Shown: positions 40,518-49,130 of the stretch, one piece after another
Position numbering within the stretch: position 1 is the stretch's first letter
Layout: the number at the start of each line of letters is the position of its first letter
DNA from: Streptomyces fragilis
Lineage (GTDB): Bacteria > Actinomycetota > Actinomycetes > Streptomycetales > Streptomycetaceae
NCBI RefSeq assembly: GCF_003112515.1
Contig: NZ_BEVZ01000013.1
Span: forward strand, 1-64,000
Reading direction: 5' to 3'
DNA length: 64,000 bases
Notes under the pieces: model-generated
Seen by the model: only the letters and a program-made list of their open reading frames with translations
Database searches by the model: none
Told to the model about the DNA's origin: nothing
Translations under genes and position numbers: made by a program

Positions 40518-42425
40518 TCATTCGGCGACGTCGACGCCGTACTGCCGGGCGAGATCCGCGAGAGTGTGGTCGTAGCCCTGTCCGACTGCCCGCAGTCGCC
40601 AGCCGTCGCCCCGGCGATAGAGCTCGGCGAGGATCATGGTGCGCTCGGTGGTCGCGGCGTCAAGGGTGGCCCGGGCGGTGGGTGCCTCGCCGACCCCGCA
40701 GGTGGCGAGCATCTCCACCGCTCCGACGTCGGAGAACGTCGCGTCGCCGTCGATCGCCGCCGCGACCACCACCCTGCTCACTTCCAGGGGCAGCCGCCCC
40801 AGGTCGACGTCGACGGCCTGCTCGGTCGGACCTCCGACGGCGAGCCGGACCGTGCCGTCGGGGTGTTCGGGCGCACCGTAGAAGACGAAGTCCTCGTCTC
40901 CCGCGACCTGCTCCCGCGCGTCCACCACGAAGGCGACGATGTCGACCTCGCACGTGCTGAGCTGCTCCCAGGTAGCCGCCACCGTCCACTCCCCGGTGCC
41001 GGGCAGGTCGATGACTGCGCCTCGCACCAGGACCTCCGCCGTGTCGCGCGGGTCTGCGGCCGCCGGGCCCTGCGGCAGGGGCCGTCGTGCCGAGGCGGGA
41101 ACCTGAGCAGGTGCAGCAAGCCACTTCGCGTCGTGGACGGGCAGAGCGAGCGAGTTGACGCGGCTCATCCGGCGGTCCGACTCCCCACCGGGGAGCACCA
41201 CGATGTCGGTGACCGACGCCGAGAGGTTGACCGCCGCGGAGGCGCCGAGTTCGACGGCCCGGGCGCGCGCCGCCCCGGCCTCCTCGTGCGTGCCGCCCAG
41301 AACCAGCACACGGCGCCCGGTGAGCGGGAGGTCCTCCTCGGCCGGAGCGGACCGTGCGACGGATGTGGTGATGCGTTGAGCGGGCAGCTGGGGGGTGGGC
41401 GTGTCGGTCACGGACGCCCCGTTCGCCGGCGTCGACGGCAGGGGTGTCGGGTGCGAGGTCGGTGTCGCTGCGGCACGGGGCCGGTCAGGGACGTCGGCTC
41501 GGGCGGCGCCCTTGGCCTGGCCGATTCGCACGCCGTCGAGCAGGCGCAGGTACGTCCGCTCGTCCACCAGGGGCACGCCTTCGGCGATCGCCCGACGCAG
41601 TTTGGCGGTCCTTTCGGAAGGATCGTTGGTGACCAGCAAGCTGGTCTGTCCACTGACCGTGGTCATCATGTTGAGGCCCGCCGCGACCGAGCGGGCGATC
41701 AGCTCCTCGCGAGCCGTTTGGGTCTCCCCGGTGACGGCGACCTTCATCCCCTGTACCAGGGACCCGCCTTCTTGGAACCGGCCGGGGTTCCGGTACGCAC
41801 ATGGAGTCTTCGGCACGTAGGGCTTGAAGTCCTGGCGCGGTGGGCAGGCCAGGAGCGGAAGGCTCAGACCCAGGCGTTCGGCGGCGTTCAGTGAGCCACG
41901 CAGAATGCCCGTGAGGACGCGGACGTCGTCCTGCGCGTCATGGGCTCGCTCCTGACGCACGCCGTAGTGCGCGGCGAGCGTCTCCAGCTTGAGGTTCGGA
42001 GTCGCCGGCGCGACCAGCCGGTTGAGAGCCAGGGTGCACAAACGTCTGCTCACAGGCACCCACGAGCGGACGCGGGCGAATTCATGGGCCAGGAAGTCGT
42101 AGTCGAACTGCGCGTTGTGGGCGACCAGGACGCGGCTGCTCAGCAGCGCGCCGACCTGGGGGGCGATCTCCTCGAAGGTGGGTGCGCCCCTCAGGCGCGC
42201 GCGGGTGAGTCCGTGGACGTGCACCGGACCCGGGTCGCAGCCGGGGTCGAGGAGGGTGGAGAACTCGCCCGTCCGCCGGCCGTTCCCGTCCAGCGTGACG
42301 ACCGCAAGGGACAGGACCCGGTCCCGGCCGGGCCTCAGTCCGGAGGTCTCCACGTCCACCAGCGCCCAGTCGTGGAAGTACTCGGGCAGCGTGGGCCACT
42401 CCGGGCTCACTGACAGCAGGGCCAT
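40518..42425 (-). CDS. DEDDh exonuclease-BRCT-TerD fusion protein
   Basis: 635 residues from ATG 42425, with GGGAGGGGAG upstream. Residues 15-185 form a DnaQ-like 3'-5' exonuclease with DVETSG (Asp24, Glu26), NAQFD (Asp108) and AHDAQDD (His162, Asp167). Residues about 228-300 carry a BRCT domain (KVAVTGETQTAREELIARSV). A second, weaker BRCT-like unit lies near 370-440 (LTGRRVLVLGGTHEEAGAAR). The C-terminal 165 residues are a TerD domain (LPGTGEWTVAATWEQLSTCE, VDIVAFVVDAREQVAGDEDF, FVFYGAPEHPDGTVRLAVGG), which in other proteins binds calcium in tellurite/stress systems. A Pro/Thr-rich linker joins the halves. The likely role is DNA repair or nucleic-acid defence under stress. Confidence 0.93.
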   Translation of the reverse strand: MALLSVSPEWPTLPEYFHDWALVDVETSGLRPGRDRVLSLAVVTLDGNGRRTGEFSTLLDPGCDPGPVHVHGLTRARLRGAPTFEEIAPQVGALLSSRVLVAHNAQFDYDFLAHEFARVRSWVPVSRRLCTLALNRLVAPATPNLKLETLAAHYGVRQERAHDAQDDVRVLTGILRGSLNAAERLGLSLPLLACPPRQDFKPYVPKTPCAYRNPGRFQEGGSLVQGMKVAVTGETQTAREELIARSVAAGLNMMTTVSGQTSLLVTNDPSERTAKLRRAIAEGVPLVDERTYLRLLDGVRIGQAKGAARADVPDRPRAAATPTSHPTPLPSTPANGASVTDTPTPQLPAQRITTSVARSAPAEEDLPLTGRRVLVLGGTHEEAGAARARAVELGASAAVNLSASVTDIVVLPGGESDRRMSRVNSLALPVHDAKWLAAPAQVPASARRPLPQGPAAADPRDTAEVLVRGAVIDLPGTGEWTVAATWEQLSTCEVDIVAFVVDAREQVAGDEDFVFYGAPEHPDGTVRLAVGGPTEQAVDVDLGRLPLEVSRVVVAAAIDGDATFSDVGAVEMLATCGVGEAPTARATLDAATTERTMILAELYRRGDGWRLRAVGQGYDHTLADLARQYGVDVAE

Positions 42426-42662
42426 CTCGGGCTCCCCTCCCGGTGTGCAAGTGGCACGCAGCCGTCTCGCGCTCATGGTCGACCAGGGGGATCTTCCCAC
42501 GGCCGGATCGCTCCCGCCGTGCATCTCGCTCGAGGCACATAGCGACATGGGCCATCGCTGATGACTCCCCGCGGCTGCATCACCGGTGTCGTCCGGGACG
42601 GAACCGATCGCCGAGGCCGGCCGGGGCGGCGGCTCTCCGCGCGGCCCCGGCCGTCTGCCCGC

Positions 42663-43646
42663 TCAGCTCTCGAGATCCCGCAGGTAGTGCGCGAACTTCT
42701 CCAGGCCGTCGATGTTGCGCGGCCCGCTGATCCCCTCGTTGTAGTCCAGGACGAAGAAGCGGTCGTTCCTGACCGCGGGGAGGTCCTTGGTGTGCGGGGA
42801 CTTCTTCAGGAAGGCGATCTTCTCCTGGGCGGGCTGGTCGCCGTAGTCGAGGATGATGATCACCTCGGGTCGGCCCTCGGCGACGGCCTCCCAGCCGACC
42901 TGCGTCCATCGCTGGTCCAGGCCGTCGAAGATGTTGCGGGCGCCCGCGCTCTTGATGATGTCGTTGGGCGGCACCTGGTTGCCCGCGGTGAAGGGCTGGT
43001 CCGTGCCGGAGTCGTAGAGGAAGACCGGCAGCGGGTCGTCCTTCGGCGCGGCCTCCTCGACGGCGGCGACCCGCTGCCTGAGTCCGGCGACGACCTCGGC
43101 CGCCTTCTTCTCCACGCGGAAGATCCGACCGAGCCGATCCAGGTCGGTGTAGAGGGCCTCGAACGGGGTGGCCTTCTCCGGAAAGCCCGGGTAGTTGTAG
43201 CAGCTCTCGGTGTGCATGAAGCTCTGGATGCCGAGCTTGTCGAGGATCTCGGGGGTGATGCCCCGCTCGTCCTTGAACCCGGAGTTCCAGCCGGCGACCA
43301 CGAAGTCTGACCTGGCCTCCACGACGAGTTCCTTGTTGAGGAGGTCGTCGCTGAGCATCTCGACCCGGGCGTAGTCGGCCGCCCACGGCGACTCGCTCAC
43401 CGGCGGGTTGGCCGACGGCATCACGTACCCGAGGACACGGTCCGTCAGACCGAGGCTGAAGAGCTTGTCGGCGCTGCCGCCCTCGTAGGCGACGGCGCGC
43501 CGGGGAACCGTGTACTCGACCGGTTCCCCGCAGCGCTTCACGGTGACCTTCCCGGACGCCTTGGCCTCGGACTCGACCTCGGCGCCACAGCCGGTGACCA
43601 GCACGGTCGTGGCGAGGGCGGCGACGAGGGGGACTCTGGTGCGCAT
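42663..43646 (-). CDS. Metal-chelate ABC transporter substrate-binding lipoprotein
   Basis: 327 residues from ATG 43646. A lipoprotein signal ends in the lipobox LVTGC (Cys20 region). The body has the FecB/BtuF-type fold: RRAVAYEGGSADKLFSLGLT, then a helix-rich hinge and EVIIILDYGDQPAQEKIAFL. It should sit on the outer face of the membrane and capture a metal-chelate complex for the permease. It is the last gene of a leftward operon that starts near 48820 with the PLP enzyme. The metal and ligand are unknown, but the operon's Zur box makes zinc likelier than iron. Confidence 0.88.
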   Translation of the reverse strand: MRTRVPLVAALATTVLVTGCGAEVESEAKASGKVTVKRCGEPVEYTVPRRAVAYEGGSADKLFSLGLTDRVLGYVMPSANPPVSESPWAADYARVEMLSDDLLNKELVVEARSDFVVAGWNSGFKDERGITPEILDKLGIQSFMHTESCYNYPGFPEKATPFEALYTDLDRLGRIFRVEKKAAEVVAGLRQRVAAVEEAAPKDDPLPVFLYDSGTDQPFTAGNQVPPNDIIKSAGARNIFDGLDQRWTQVGWEAVAEGRPEVIIILDYGDQPAQEKIAFLKKSPHTKDLPAVRNDRFFVLDYNEGISGPRNIDGLEKFAHYLRDLES

Positions 43647-43688
43647 GATGGTGGACTGCCTTTCGGGCGAAGGTGTTCGCAACGGTGT

Positions 43689-44462
43689 TCATCGGGAGGG
43701 GTCGAGCGAGTACAGCAACTGCGGGTCGCCCGTGAGGGGGTGGGGCACGACGGTGGCCCGGACCCCGAAGACGTCGGCGACCAGATCGGTGGTGAGGACC
43801 TGCTCCGGCGTCCCCGCGGTCACCAGGCGCCCCTGGGAGAGCACGCCGATCCGGTCGCAGGCCGCGGCGGCGAGGTTGAGGTCGTGCAGGACCACCAGGA
43901 CGGCCGGCCCCGCGCCGCGCAGCAGCCGGAGCAGTTCGATCTGGTGGCGGACGTCGAGGTGGTTGGTCGGCTCGTCGAGTACCAGGACCTTCGGTTCCTG
44001 CACCAACGCCCGTGCCAGCAGCACTCTTTGGCGTTCCCCGCCGGAGAGGGTGAGGATGCCGCGCCGGGCGAGGTGGTGGATGCCGAGCCGCTCCATCGTC
44101 TCGCGGCACAGGTCGCGTTCCGCGCGCCCGAGGGCCTGGTTGCCGCGCAGGTGGGGGGCGCGCCCGAGGGCGACGACCTCCTCCACCGTGAAGTCGAGGT
44201 CGACCGAGCCGTCCTGGGTCATCGCCGCGACGAGCCGGGCGCTGCGGCGGGGGGTCAGCCGGGTGAGGTCGTCGTCGTTCACGCGGACCGTGCCGCGGGT
44301 GGGCCGCAGGGCGCGGTAGACGCAGCGCAGGGCGGTGGACTTGCCGCTGCCGTTGGGGCCGACCAGGCCGACGACCTGTCCCTCCGCTACCTCGAGGGAC
44401 AGCTCGTGCACCAGGCTCCGGCCGTCGGTGACCACGGTGAGCCGGTCGAGTCGGAGGTCCAT
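43689..44462 (-). CDS. Metal-chelate ABC transporter ATP-binding protein
   Basis: 257 residues, FecE/BtuD type. Walker A GPNGSGKST, signature LSGGERQRVLLARALVQ, Walker B VLVLDEPTNHLD and switch His (VVLHDLNLAA) are all present. It powers uptake through the permease encoded one base upstream. The stop of the permease and this start are separated by only one base, so translation is coupled. Confidence 0.95.
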   Translation of the reverse strand: MDLRLDRLTVVTDGRSLVHELSLEVAEGQVVGLVGPNGSGKSTALRCVYRALRPTRGTVRVNDDDLTRLTPRRSARLVAAMTQDGSVDLDFTVEEVVALGRAPHLRGNQALGRAERDLCRETMERLGIHHLARRGILTLSGGERQRVLLARALVQEPKVLVLDEPTNHLDVRHQIELLRLLRGAGPAVLVVLHDLNLAAAACDRIGVLSQGRLVTAGTPEQVLTTDLVADVFGVRATVVPHPLTGDPQLLYSLDPSR

Positions 44463-44463
44463 C

Positions 44464-45615
44464 TCAGCGGCCCCCGAACATGTAGGCCCTGCGGCGCAGC
44501 AGGGTGATGAAGACGGGGACGCCCACGAGCGCGGTGATCGCGCCGAGCGGAAGTTCCCGGGGGGCGACCAGGGTCCGGGAGGCGAGGTCCGCCCACACCA
44601 TGAAGACGGCTCCGACGAGCGGTGCCACGGCCAGGACCCGGGCGTGGGTGGCGCCGACGAGCATGCGCACCAGGTGCGGCATGACCAGTCCGACGAAGGC
44701 GATGGCGCCGCTCACGGCGACCATCACCCCGGTCAGCAGGGAGACGAGGACCAGCAGGGCCTTGCGTCGCCGGTCCGGGTCGACGCCGAGGCTGGCGGCG
44801 GTCTCGTCCCCGAGGGACAGCAGGTCCAGGGCCCGTCCCTGCCGGTGCAGGAGCACCAGGCCGGCCAGGACGACCGCCGTGACCACCGGCAGGGCGCCCC
44901 AGGACGCGGCGCCGAAGCCACCCATCGTCCAGTACAGGACCATGCCGGTCGCATCGGTGTCCGACGCATAGTAGATGATCACGCTCATCACGGCCTGGAA
45001 TCCCAGCGACAGGGCGACGCCGGTGAGCACCAGACGCAGCGGCGAGAGCGCGCCCCTGGTGGCGGAGGCCGCGTACACCAGGACCGAGGCGGCGAGCGCA
45101 CCGGCGAAGGCGCCGGCGGACACCGCGTGGACGCCCAGCGCCGCCAGTCCTCCGGTGACGGTGACGCCGACGGCGCCGACCGAGGCACCCGAGGAGACGC
45201 CGAGGACGAACGGGTCGGCGAGCGCGTTGCGCACCAGCGCCTGGATCGCCACGCCGACGGCACTCAGTCCGGCGCCGACCAGTGCCGCCAGCAGGACGCG
45301 CGGGGTCCGGATCTCCCAGACGATCTGGTACGCGGTGGCCTCCGCCGCGTCGACGGAGCCGCCGGTGAGGGCGGCCCACAGGTAGCGGGTCGTCGCGTCC
45401 GGGGTGATGACGGCGGGTCCCAGCCCGATGGCCACGACGACCGAGAGCAGCAGCACGGCGGCCGACACGGTGCACAGCAGGGAGAGTCCCGGACGGGCGG
45501 GAGGCTTCGGGGCCCCGCCGGCCGGCGCGCGGGGGGCGGCCCCGTCGGCCTGCCCGGGCGGTCCGGCGGGGGCCTCGGGCGCCGGGACACGGGGTGGCGA
45601 GGGGTGCGGAGACAT
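44464..45615 (-). CDS. FecCD-family ABC permease
   Basis: 383 residues from ATG 45615, with AAAGG upstream. A 40-residue Pro/Ala-rich cytoplasmic extension precedes about ten transmembrane helices. FecCD marks include VGVAIQALVRNALADPFVLG, GVSSGASVGAVGVTV and AIAFVGLVMPHLVRMLVG. It would act as a homodimer importing the metal-chelate captured by the lipoprotein. It begins 44 bases after the MFS stop. Confidence 0.95.
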   Translation of the reverse strand: MSPHPSPPRVPAPEAPAGPPGQADGAAPRAPAGGAPKPPARPGLSLLCTVSAAVLLLSVVVAIGLGPAVITPDATTRYLWAALTGGSVDAAEATAYQIVWEIRTPRVLLAALVGAGLSAVGVAIQALVRNALADPFVLGVSSGASVGAVGVTVTGGLAALGVHAVSAGAFAGALAASVLVYAASATRGALSPLRLVLTGVALSLGFQAVMSVIIYYASDTDATGMVLYWTMGGFGAASWGALPVVTAVVLAGLVLLHRQGRALDLLSLGDETAASLGVDPDRRRKALLVLVSLLTGVMVAVSGAIAFVGLVMPHLVRMLVGATHARVLAVAPLVGAVFMVWADLASRTLVAPRELPLGAITALVGVPVFITLLRRRAYMFGGR

Positions 45616-45658
45616 GGCTGGGGCCTTTCTCGGGTCACGTGGCGGTGCGGTGCGGCGG

Positions 45659-46933
45659 TCACGCCGGGCCGGGTGGTGCGTGCTTCGCCCGGTCGTCCGT
45701 TCGGGGCACCAGGACGGCGGCTCCGAGGGCGACGACGACCAGAGCGCCGAAGGCCACCGCCATGCCGGGGTATCCGGCGAGGCCGAGGCCGGCTCCGCCG
45801 AGCGCCGCGCCCGCGAAGACGCCGAGGCTCTGCCCGGCCGCGTTGAGGCTGAGCGCCGACCCACGCAGCGGCCCGCACCTGCGGACCAGGAGGCTCACGG
45901 CGCACGCCGCGACGAGGGCGTGGGCGGCGGCGTGCAGGGCGGTCATCAGCAGCGCCAGCGGCAGCCAGTGGGTGAAGTAGAAGCCGACCACGGACACCAG
46001 GGCGGCCACCAGCCCGGCCACCAGCAGCCGCTCCGTGCCGAACCTGGGGTGCTCGACGTTGGTGATCCTCCCGGTGAGGAGGTTGCTGACGAAGAACGAG
46101 GCGCCGCTGAGCGTCCACACGAGGGAGAACAGGCCGGGGTCGAGCCCGAAGCGGTCGTCGTAGTAGGCGGCCAGGTAGGACAGGTACCCCATGAAGACCG
46201 CGGTGCGCAGCACGGAGACGCACAGCAGCGGCATCACACCACGGCGCTGGGCCAGTGCCGTGAACGAGGCCAGGTAGCGAAGTCGTTGGCCTTCCCCGGC
46301 CGGCGGCACCGGCTTGTCGCGGCCCTGCCGTCGGAAGACGAACGCCAGCAGGGCGCAGAGCGCGGTGACGGCGAGGAGGTCGCCCTCCCACCCCCACAGG
46401 AGCGCGGGCACCGCGATGACGGGGGCGGCGAGCATGGCGGTCATCGACTGGGTGGCGGTGACCAGGGTCGCCGCCCGCCCGGCCGCCCGGTCGTTGCTGA
46501 AGCGGTCGGCGGCCGCCGCGGTGAGGGCCGGGTTCAGGACCGAGGTGCCGGCGCCGACCAGCAGACAGAACGCGGCGAGCAGGAGGAAGTCGCCGCTCGC
46601 GCCGAGGGCGGAGGACAGGCCCAGCACGGCGAGGCCGCCTGCCGCCGCCCATTCCTTGCGCACCCGGTCGATGAAGGGGGCGAGGGCCGTGCCGACCACG
46701 AGGGCCGCGACGCCGCCCAGCCCGCGCAGACCGCCCATGGCCGCCACACCGGTGCCCGCCTCGTCGGCGATCGGCACCAGGTAGGTGCTGAAGACCGTGA
46801 AGGGCAGCAGACCGACCATGGAGGCCAGCAGGACCGGCCACAGGGTCCGGACCATCCGCAGATCGCCCGGCAGCGCTTCCTCCCCGCCCGACGCGCCGTC
46901 ACGCAGGGTGGAGTTCCTGGCATCCGTGCTCAT
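45659..46933 (-). CDS. MFS transporter, putative metallophore exporter
   Basis: 424 residues, twelve hydrophobic segments. The loop TALAPFIDRVRKEWAAAGGL corresponds to the conserved MFS motif A region (GxLxDRxGRR). Its ATG overlaps the stop of the DUF364 gene (ATGA), so it is translated from the same message as the biosynthetic genes. In siderophore operons an MFS protein in this place normally exports the finished metallophore. Substrate specificity cannot be read from the sequence. Confidence 0.9.
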   Translation of the reverse strand: MSTDARNSTLRDGASGGEEALPGDLRMVRTLWPVLLASMVGLLPFTVFSTYLVPIADEAGTGVAAMGGLRGLGGVAALVVGTALAPFIDRVRKEWAAAGGLAVLGLSSALGASGDFLLLAAFCLLVGAGTSVLNPALTAAAADRFSNDRAAGRAATLVTATQSMTAMLAAPVIAVPALLWGWEGDLLAVTALCALLAFVFRRQGRDKPVPPAGEGQRLRYLASFTALAQRRGVMPLLCVSVLRTAVFMGYLSYLAAYYDDRFGLDPGLFSLVWTLSGASFFVSNLLTGRITNVEHPRFGTERLLVAGLVAALVSVVGFYFTHWLPLALLMTALHAAAHALVAACAVSLLVRRCGPLRGSALSLNAAGQSLGVFAGAALGGAGLGLAGYPGMAVAFGALVVVALGAAVLVPRTDDRAKHAPPGPA

Positions 46934-47775
46934 GCCCGTCCCCCGCCGGTGCCCGCTTCCCCGGCGGCGCGGTAGCGGTACATGGGAGTCGGATCGGCGC
47001 TGAACTGCGAGAAGGGGAACGGTTCGGCATTGAGGGCGGTGACGCCCGTGCCGAGGAAGGCGCGGGCCACGGCGCTCGCGGACTGCGCGTACACGACCAG
47101 CGGGACGCCCTTGCCCCGGCAGTGCTGGAGGATGAGGTCGAAGGTGCCGTTGCTCAGGGTCATCCCGGTGGCGACGACGGCGTCGGCCTCCTCGAGGACC
47201 TCGGTCATGTCGTCCGTGACGGGATCGCCCCACTGGGTGGTGCGCAGGTTCAGGTCGCAGGGCAGGCAGACGCCGCCCCGGTCGCGGATGGCGGCGACCA
47301 GCGGGTTGACGACGCCGATGAGGGCCACCTTGGTGCCGGGCGCGATGTCCAGGAGCTCCGCGATCGCCGCGTCGCGGGCGCGGGCCCTGACCTCGGGGGT
47401 GCCGAGGGGCAGCGTCACCTGCTCGGCCTCGCCGGCCTCCCGGTGCGGTCGTACGCGGGAGAGGTAGGCGTCGAGTGCGGCGACCCGGACGGGGGTCGAC
47501 TCGTGGCGCAGGAGGGTGTCCAGGCCGTGGCCGGAGGCGCTCTCGCAGAACTCGGGCCCGAGTTCACCGGCCTCGAAGGAACAGGCTCCGAAGGAGTCCC
47601 CGACCCGGAGCACCAGGTAGTGGTTGTGGTAGGTGACCTCGCCGCCGGCCAGACGGGTGGTGTGGTAGAGCCAGAACGCGCTGGTGACGGTCAGGTCGCG
47701 CGGGTGGGGGCCGTGGGCCCCTGTCAGGACGGCGTCGGTCAGGCTCGCGACGGTCTGCGGCTGGGGATCGTGCAT
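46930..47775 (-). CDS. DUF4213/DUF364 Rossmann-like protein (putative heavy-metal chelation family)
   Basis: 281 residues from ATG 47775. The first half resembles DUF4213 (YHNHYLVLRVGDSFGACSFE, a His/Cys-containing segment). The second half has the Rossmann-like DUF364 part (GTKVALIGVVNPLVAAIRDR, VVATGMTLSNGTFDLILQHC). Family members are often linked to metals, but no reaction is established. Here it sits between the PLP enzyme and the exporter, so it may take part in metallophore assembly or handling. The stop overlaps the MFS start by four bases. Confidence 0.82.
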   Translation of the reverse strand: MHDPQPQTVASLTDAVLTGAHGPHPRDLTVTSAFWLYHTTRLAGGEVTYHNHYLVLRVGDSFGACSFEAGELGPEFCESASGHGLDTLLRHESTPVRVAALDAYLSRVRPHREAGEAEQVTLPLGTPEVRARARDAAIAELLDIAPGTKVALIGVVNPLVAAIRDRGGVCLPCDLNLRTTQWGDPVTDDMTEVLEEADAVVATGMTLSNGTFDLILQHCRGKGVPLVVYAQSASAVARAFLGTGVTALNAEPFPFSQFSADPTPMYRYRAAGEAGTGGGRA

Positions 47776-47818
47776 CTCTGTCTCCTTGGTACGGGCGTCG
47801 GGTGGCAAGGGCGGTCGT

Positions 47819-48820
47819 TCAGACCTGGGGCGTGCACAGGTCCGGCCAGGAGCCGGTCGACCAGGGGTGCGCCAACTCCTCCAGCGAGGTGATCTCGTGG
47901 GGCTTCAGCAGGTCGACGTCCTGGGCGAGCGCGTGCTGCGCGAAGGCGCTCTCGACATAGCGGTGTCCGGTGTCGGCGGCGATGAAGAGATGGGTGCGGG
48001 AGGGGTCGCGTCGGCGCTCCCACCGGGCGGCCAGATGGGCGGCGCCGGCCGACAGGCCCGCGAAGATGCCGGTGCCGCGCAGCAGTTCGACGGCGCCGGA
48101 ACGGGCGTGGTCGAAGTTGACCCAGTGGATCCGGTCGTAGAGGTCGTGCCGGACGTTGCGGAAGTCGATGGCGCTGCCGATGCCCGCGATGATCATGTCC
48201 GGGTCCGCGACGTGTGCGGAGCCGAAGGTGACGCTGCCGAAGGGCTGTACGCCGACGAGCGTCACGTCCCTGCCGGCCTCCCGCAGGTACGTGGTGAGCG
48301 CGCCGGTGGAGGCGCCGGATCCCACCCCGCCCACCAGGGTGAGCGGCCCGTCCGGCACCTCGCGGTCGATGGCTGCGGCGACGTCGCGGTAGCCGTGGTA
48401 GTGGATGCTGTCGTGGTACTGCCGCATCCAGTGGTAGGAGGGGTTCTCCGCGAGGATCTCGGCGATGCGGCGCACCCTCGACTCCTGGTCGAGGCGCAGG
48501 TCCTTCGACGGCCGTACCTGTTCCAGCGTGACGCCGAGGATCTCCAGCTGCACCCGCAGCGTCCGGTCCACGGTGGTGGAGCCGACGATGTGGCACTTCA
48601 TCCCGTACCGGTGGCAGGCGAGTGCCAGCGCGTGCGCGTAGATGCCGCTCGAGCTGTCGACCAGCGTGTCGCCGGGCTGGACCTGTCCGGTCTCCAGGAG
48701 GTGGCGGACCGCCCCGAGGGCCGAGTAGACCTTCATCGTCTCGAATCTGAGGCAGACCAGGCCCGGTTGCAGGTCCACCAGGTCCGGCTTCTTGATCGCC
48801 TCTGCTATGTGTGCGTGCAC
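47819..48820 (-). CDS. PLP-dependent cysteine-synthase-fold enzyme (SbnA/2,3-diaminopropionate synthase-like)
   Basis: 333 residues from GTG 48820, which has GGAG nine bases upstream; an ATG at 48853 lacks a ribosome site. Fold-type II PLP motifs are the Schiff-base Lys30 in FETMKVYSA, the substrate loop DSSSGIYAHALALACHR (the equivalent of TSGNTG) and the phosphate-binding GGVGSGASTGAL. Related enzymes make cysteine from O-acetylserine, or in SbnA join O-phosphoserine and glutamate. A divergent threonine-kinase-like gene could supply a phosphorylated amino acid for this beta-replacement. It opens the leftward operon. Expression is probably set by the Zur box 207 bases upstream. Confidence 0.87.
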   Translation of the reverse strand: MHAHIAEAIKKPDLVDLQPGLVCLRFETMKVYSALGAVRHLLETGQVQPGDTLVDSSSGIYAHALALACHRYGMKCHIVGSTTVDRTLRVQLEILGVTLEQVRPSKDLRLDQESRVRRIAEILAENPSYHWMRQYHDSIHYHGYRDVAAAIDREVPDGPLTLVGGVGSGASTGALTTYLREAGRDVTLVGVQPFGSVTFGSAHVADPDMIIAGIGSAIDFRNVRHDLYDRIHWVNFDHARSGAVELLRGTGIFAGLSAGAAHLAARWERRRDPSRTHLFIAADTGHRYVESAFAQHALAQDVDLLKPHEITSLEELAHPWSTGSWPDLCTPQV

Positions 48821-48930
48821 GTCCGTCTCTCCGTCAGGTCGGCCTGAGCGCATGGCAAGTGACTGGGCCGTTGGGCGATGGCGATGCCGTACGCCTCCCG
48901 CGCGCTCCCCGCGGCCCCTTCCGCCCAGGC

Positions 48931-48990
48931 CGGTCGACCGGAGGGCGGTCGACTGGAGGGCGGTCGGCTGGCGGGCGGTCGGCCGGAGGG
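48931..48990. repeat. Tandem repeat, four 15-base units
   Basis: Units CGGTCGACCGGAGGG, CGGTCGACTGGAGGG, CGGTCGGCTGGCGGG and CGGTCGGCCGGAGGG follow each other without gaps, then a partial fifth. Each contains a short dyad (GGTCGACC in the first). They lie upstream of the leftward operon. Confidence 0.85.
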
Positions 48991-49026
48991 CGGACCGGCG
49001 GCCCGGGCCGCGAGCATCACACCGAA

Positions 49027-49041
49027 TGAAAATGATTGTCA
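49027..49041. promoter_or_regulatory. Zur-type zinc operator
   Basis: TGAAAATGATTGTCA differs at a single position from the actinobacterial Zur box TGAAAATGATTTTCA. It is A+T-rich in a very G+C-rich setting. It sits between the divergent metallophore-type operons and would repress both when zinc is plentiful. Fur-type boxes share the pattern, so iron control cannot be excluded, although Streptomyces iron genes normally use the different DmdR1/IdeR box. Confidence 0.8.
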
Positions 49042-49130
49042 AGTCAGATAGTGTGGCGGACAGCCGTCGCGCGGCCCTCCCACCGCGGCGCCGCCACGGC
49101 CTCAACACCCCTGCCCTGGAGGAGATTTAC

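Larger units (their letters stand above)
48821..49130. other. Divergent regulatory region of the putative metallophore cluster, 310 bases
   Basis: It lies between the PLP-enzyme start and the GHMP-kinase start. It holds a four-copy 15-base tandem repeat (48931-48990) and the Zur-type box (49027-49041). A TAGTGT at 49049-49054 could be the -10 element of the rightward promoter, so bound Zur would sit over the core promoter. No other coding sequence is evident. Confidence 0.7.

Noticed and set aside
42663..48820. Assignment as an EDDS or staphyloferrin B gene cluster
   Set aside because: No SbnB-like ornithine-cyclodeaminase homologue, no lyase and no NIS synthetase are present; only the SbnA-like enzyme and transport genes are shared.
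48821..49108. N-terminal extension of the PLP enzyme through the tandem repeats
   Set aside because: The frame is open, but family N-termini begin near the GTG at 48820, which has its own ribosome site, and the extension would cross the Zur box region.
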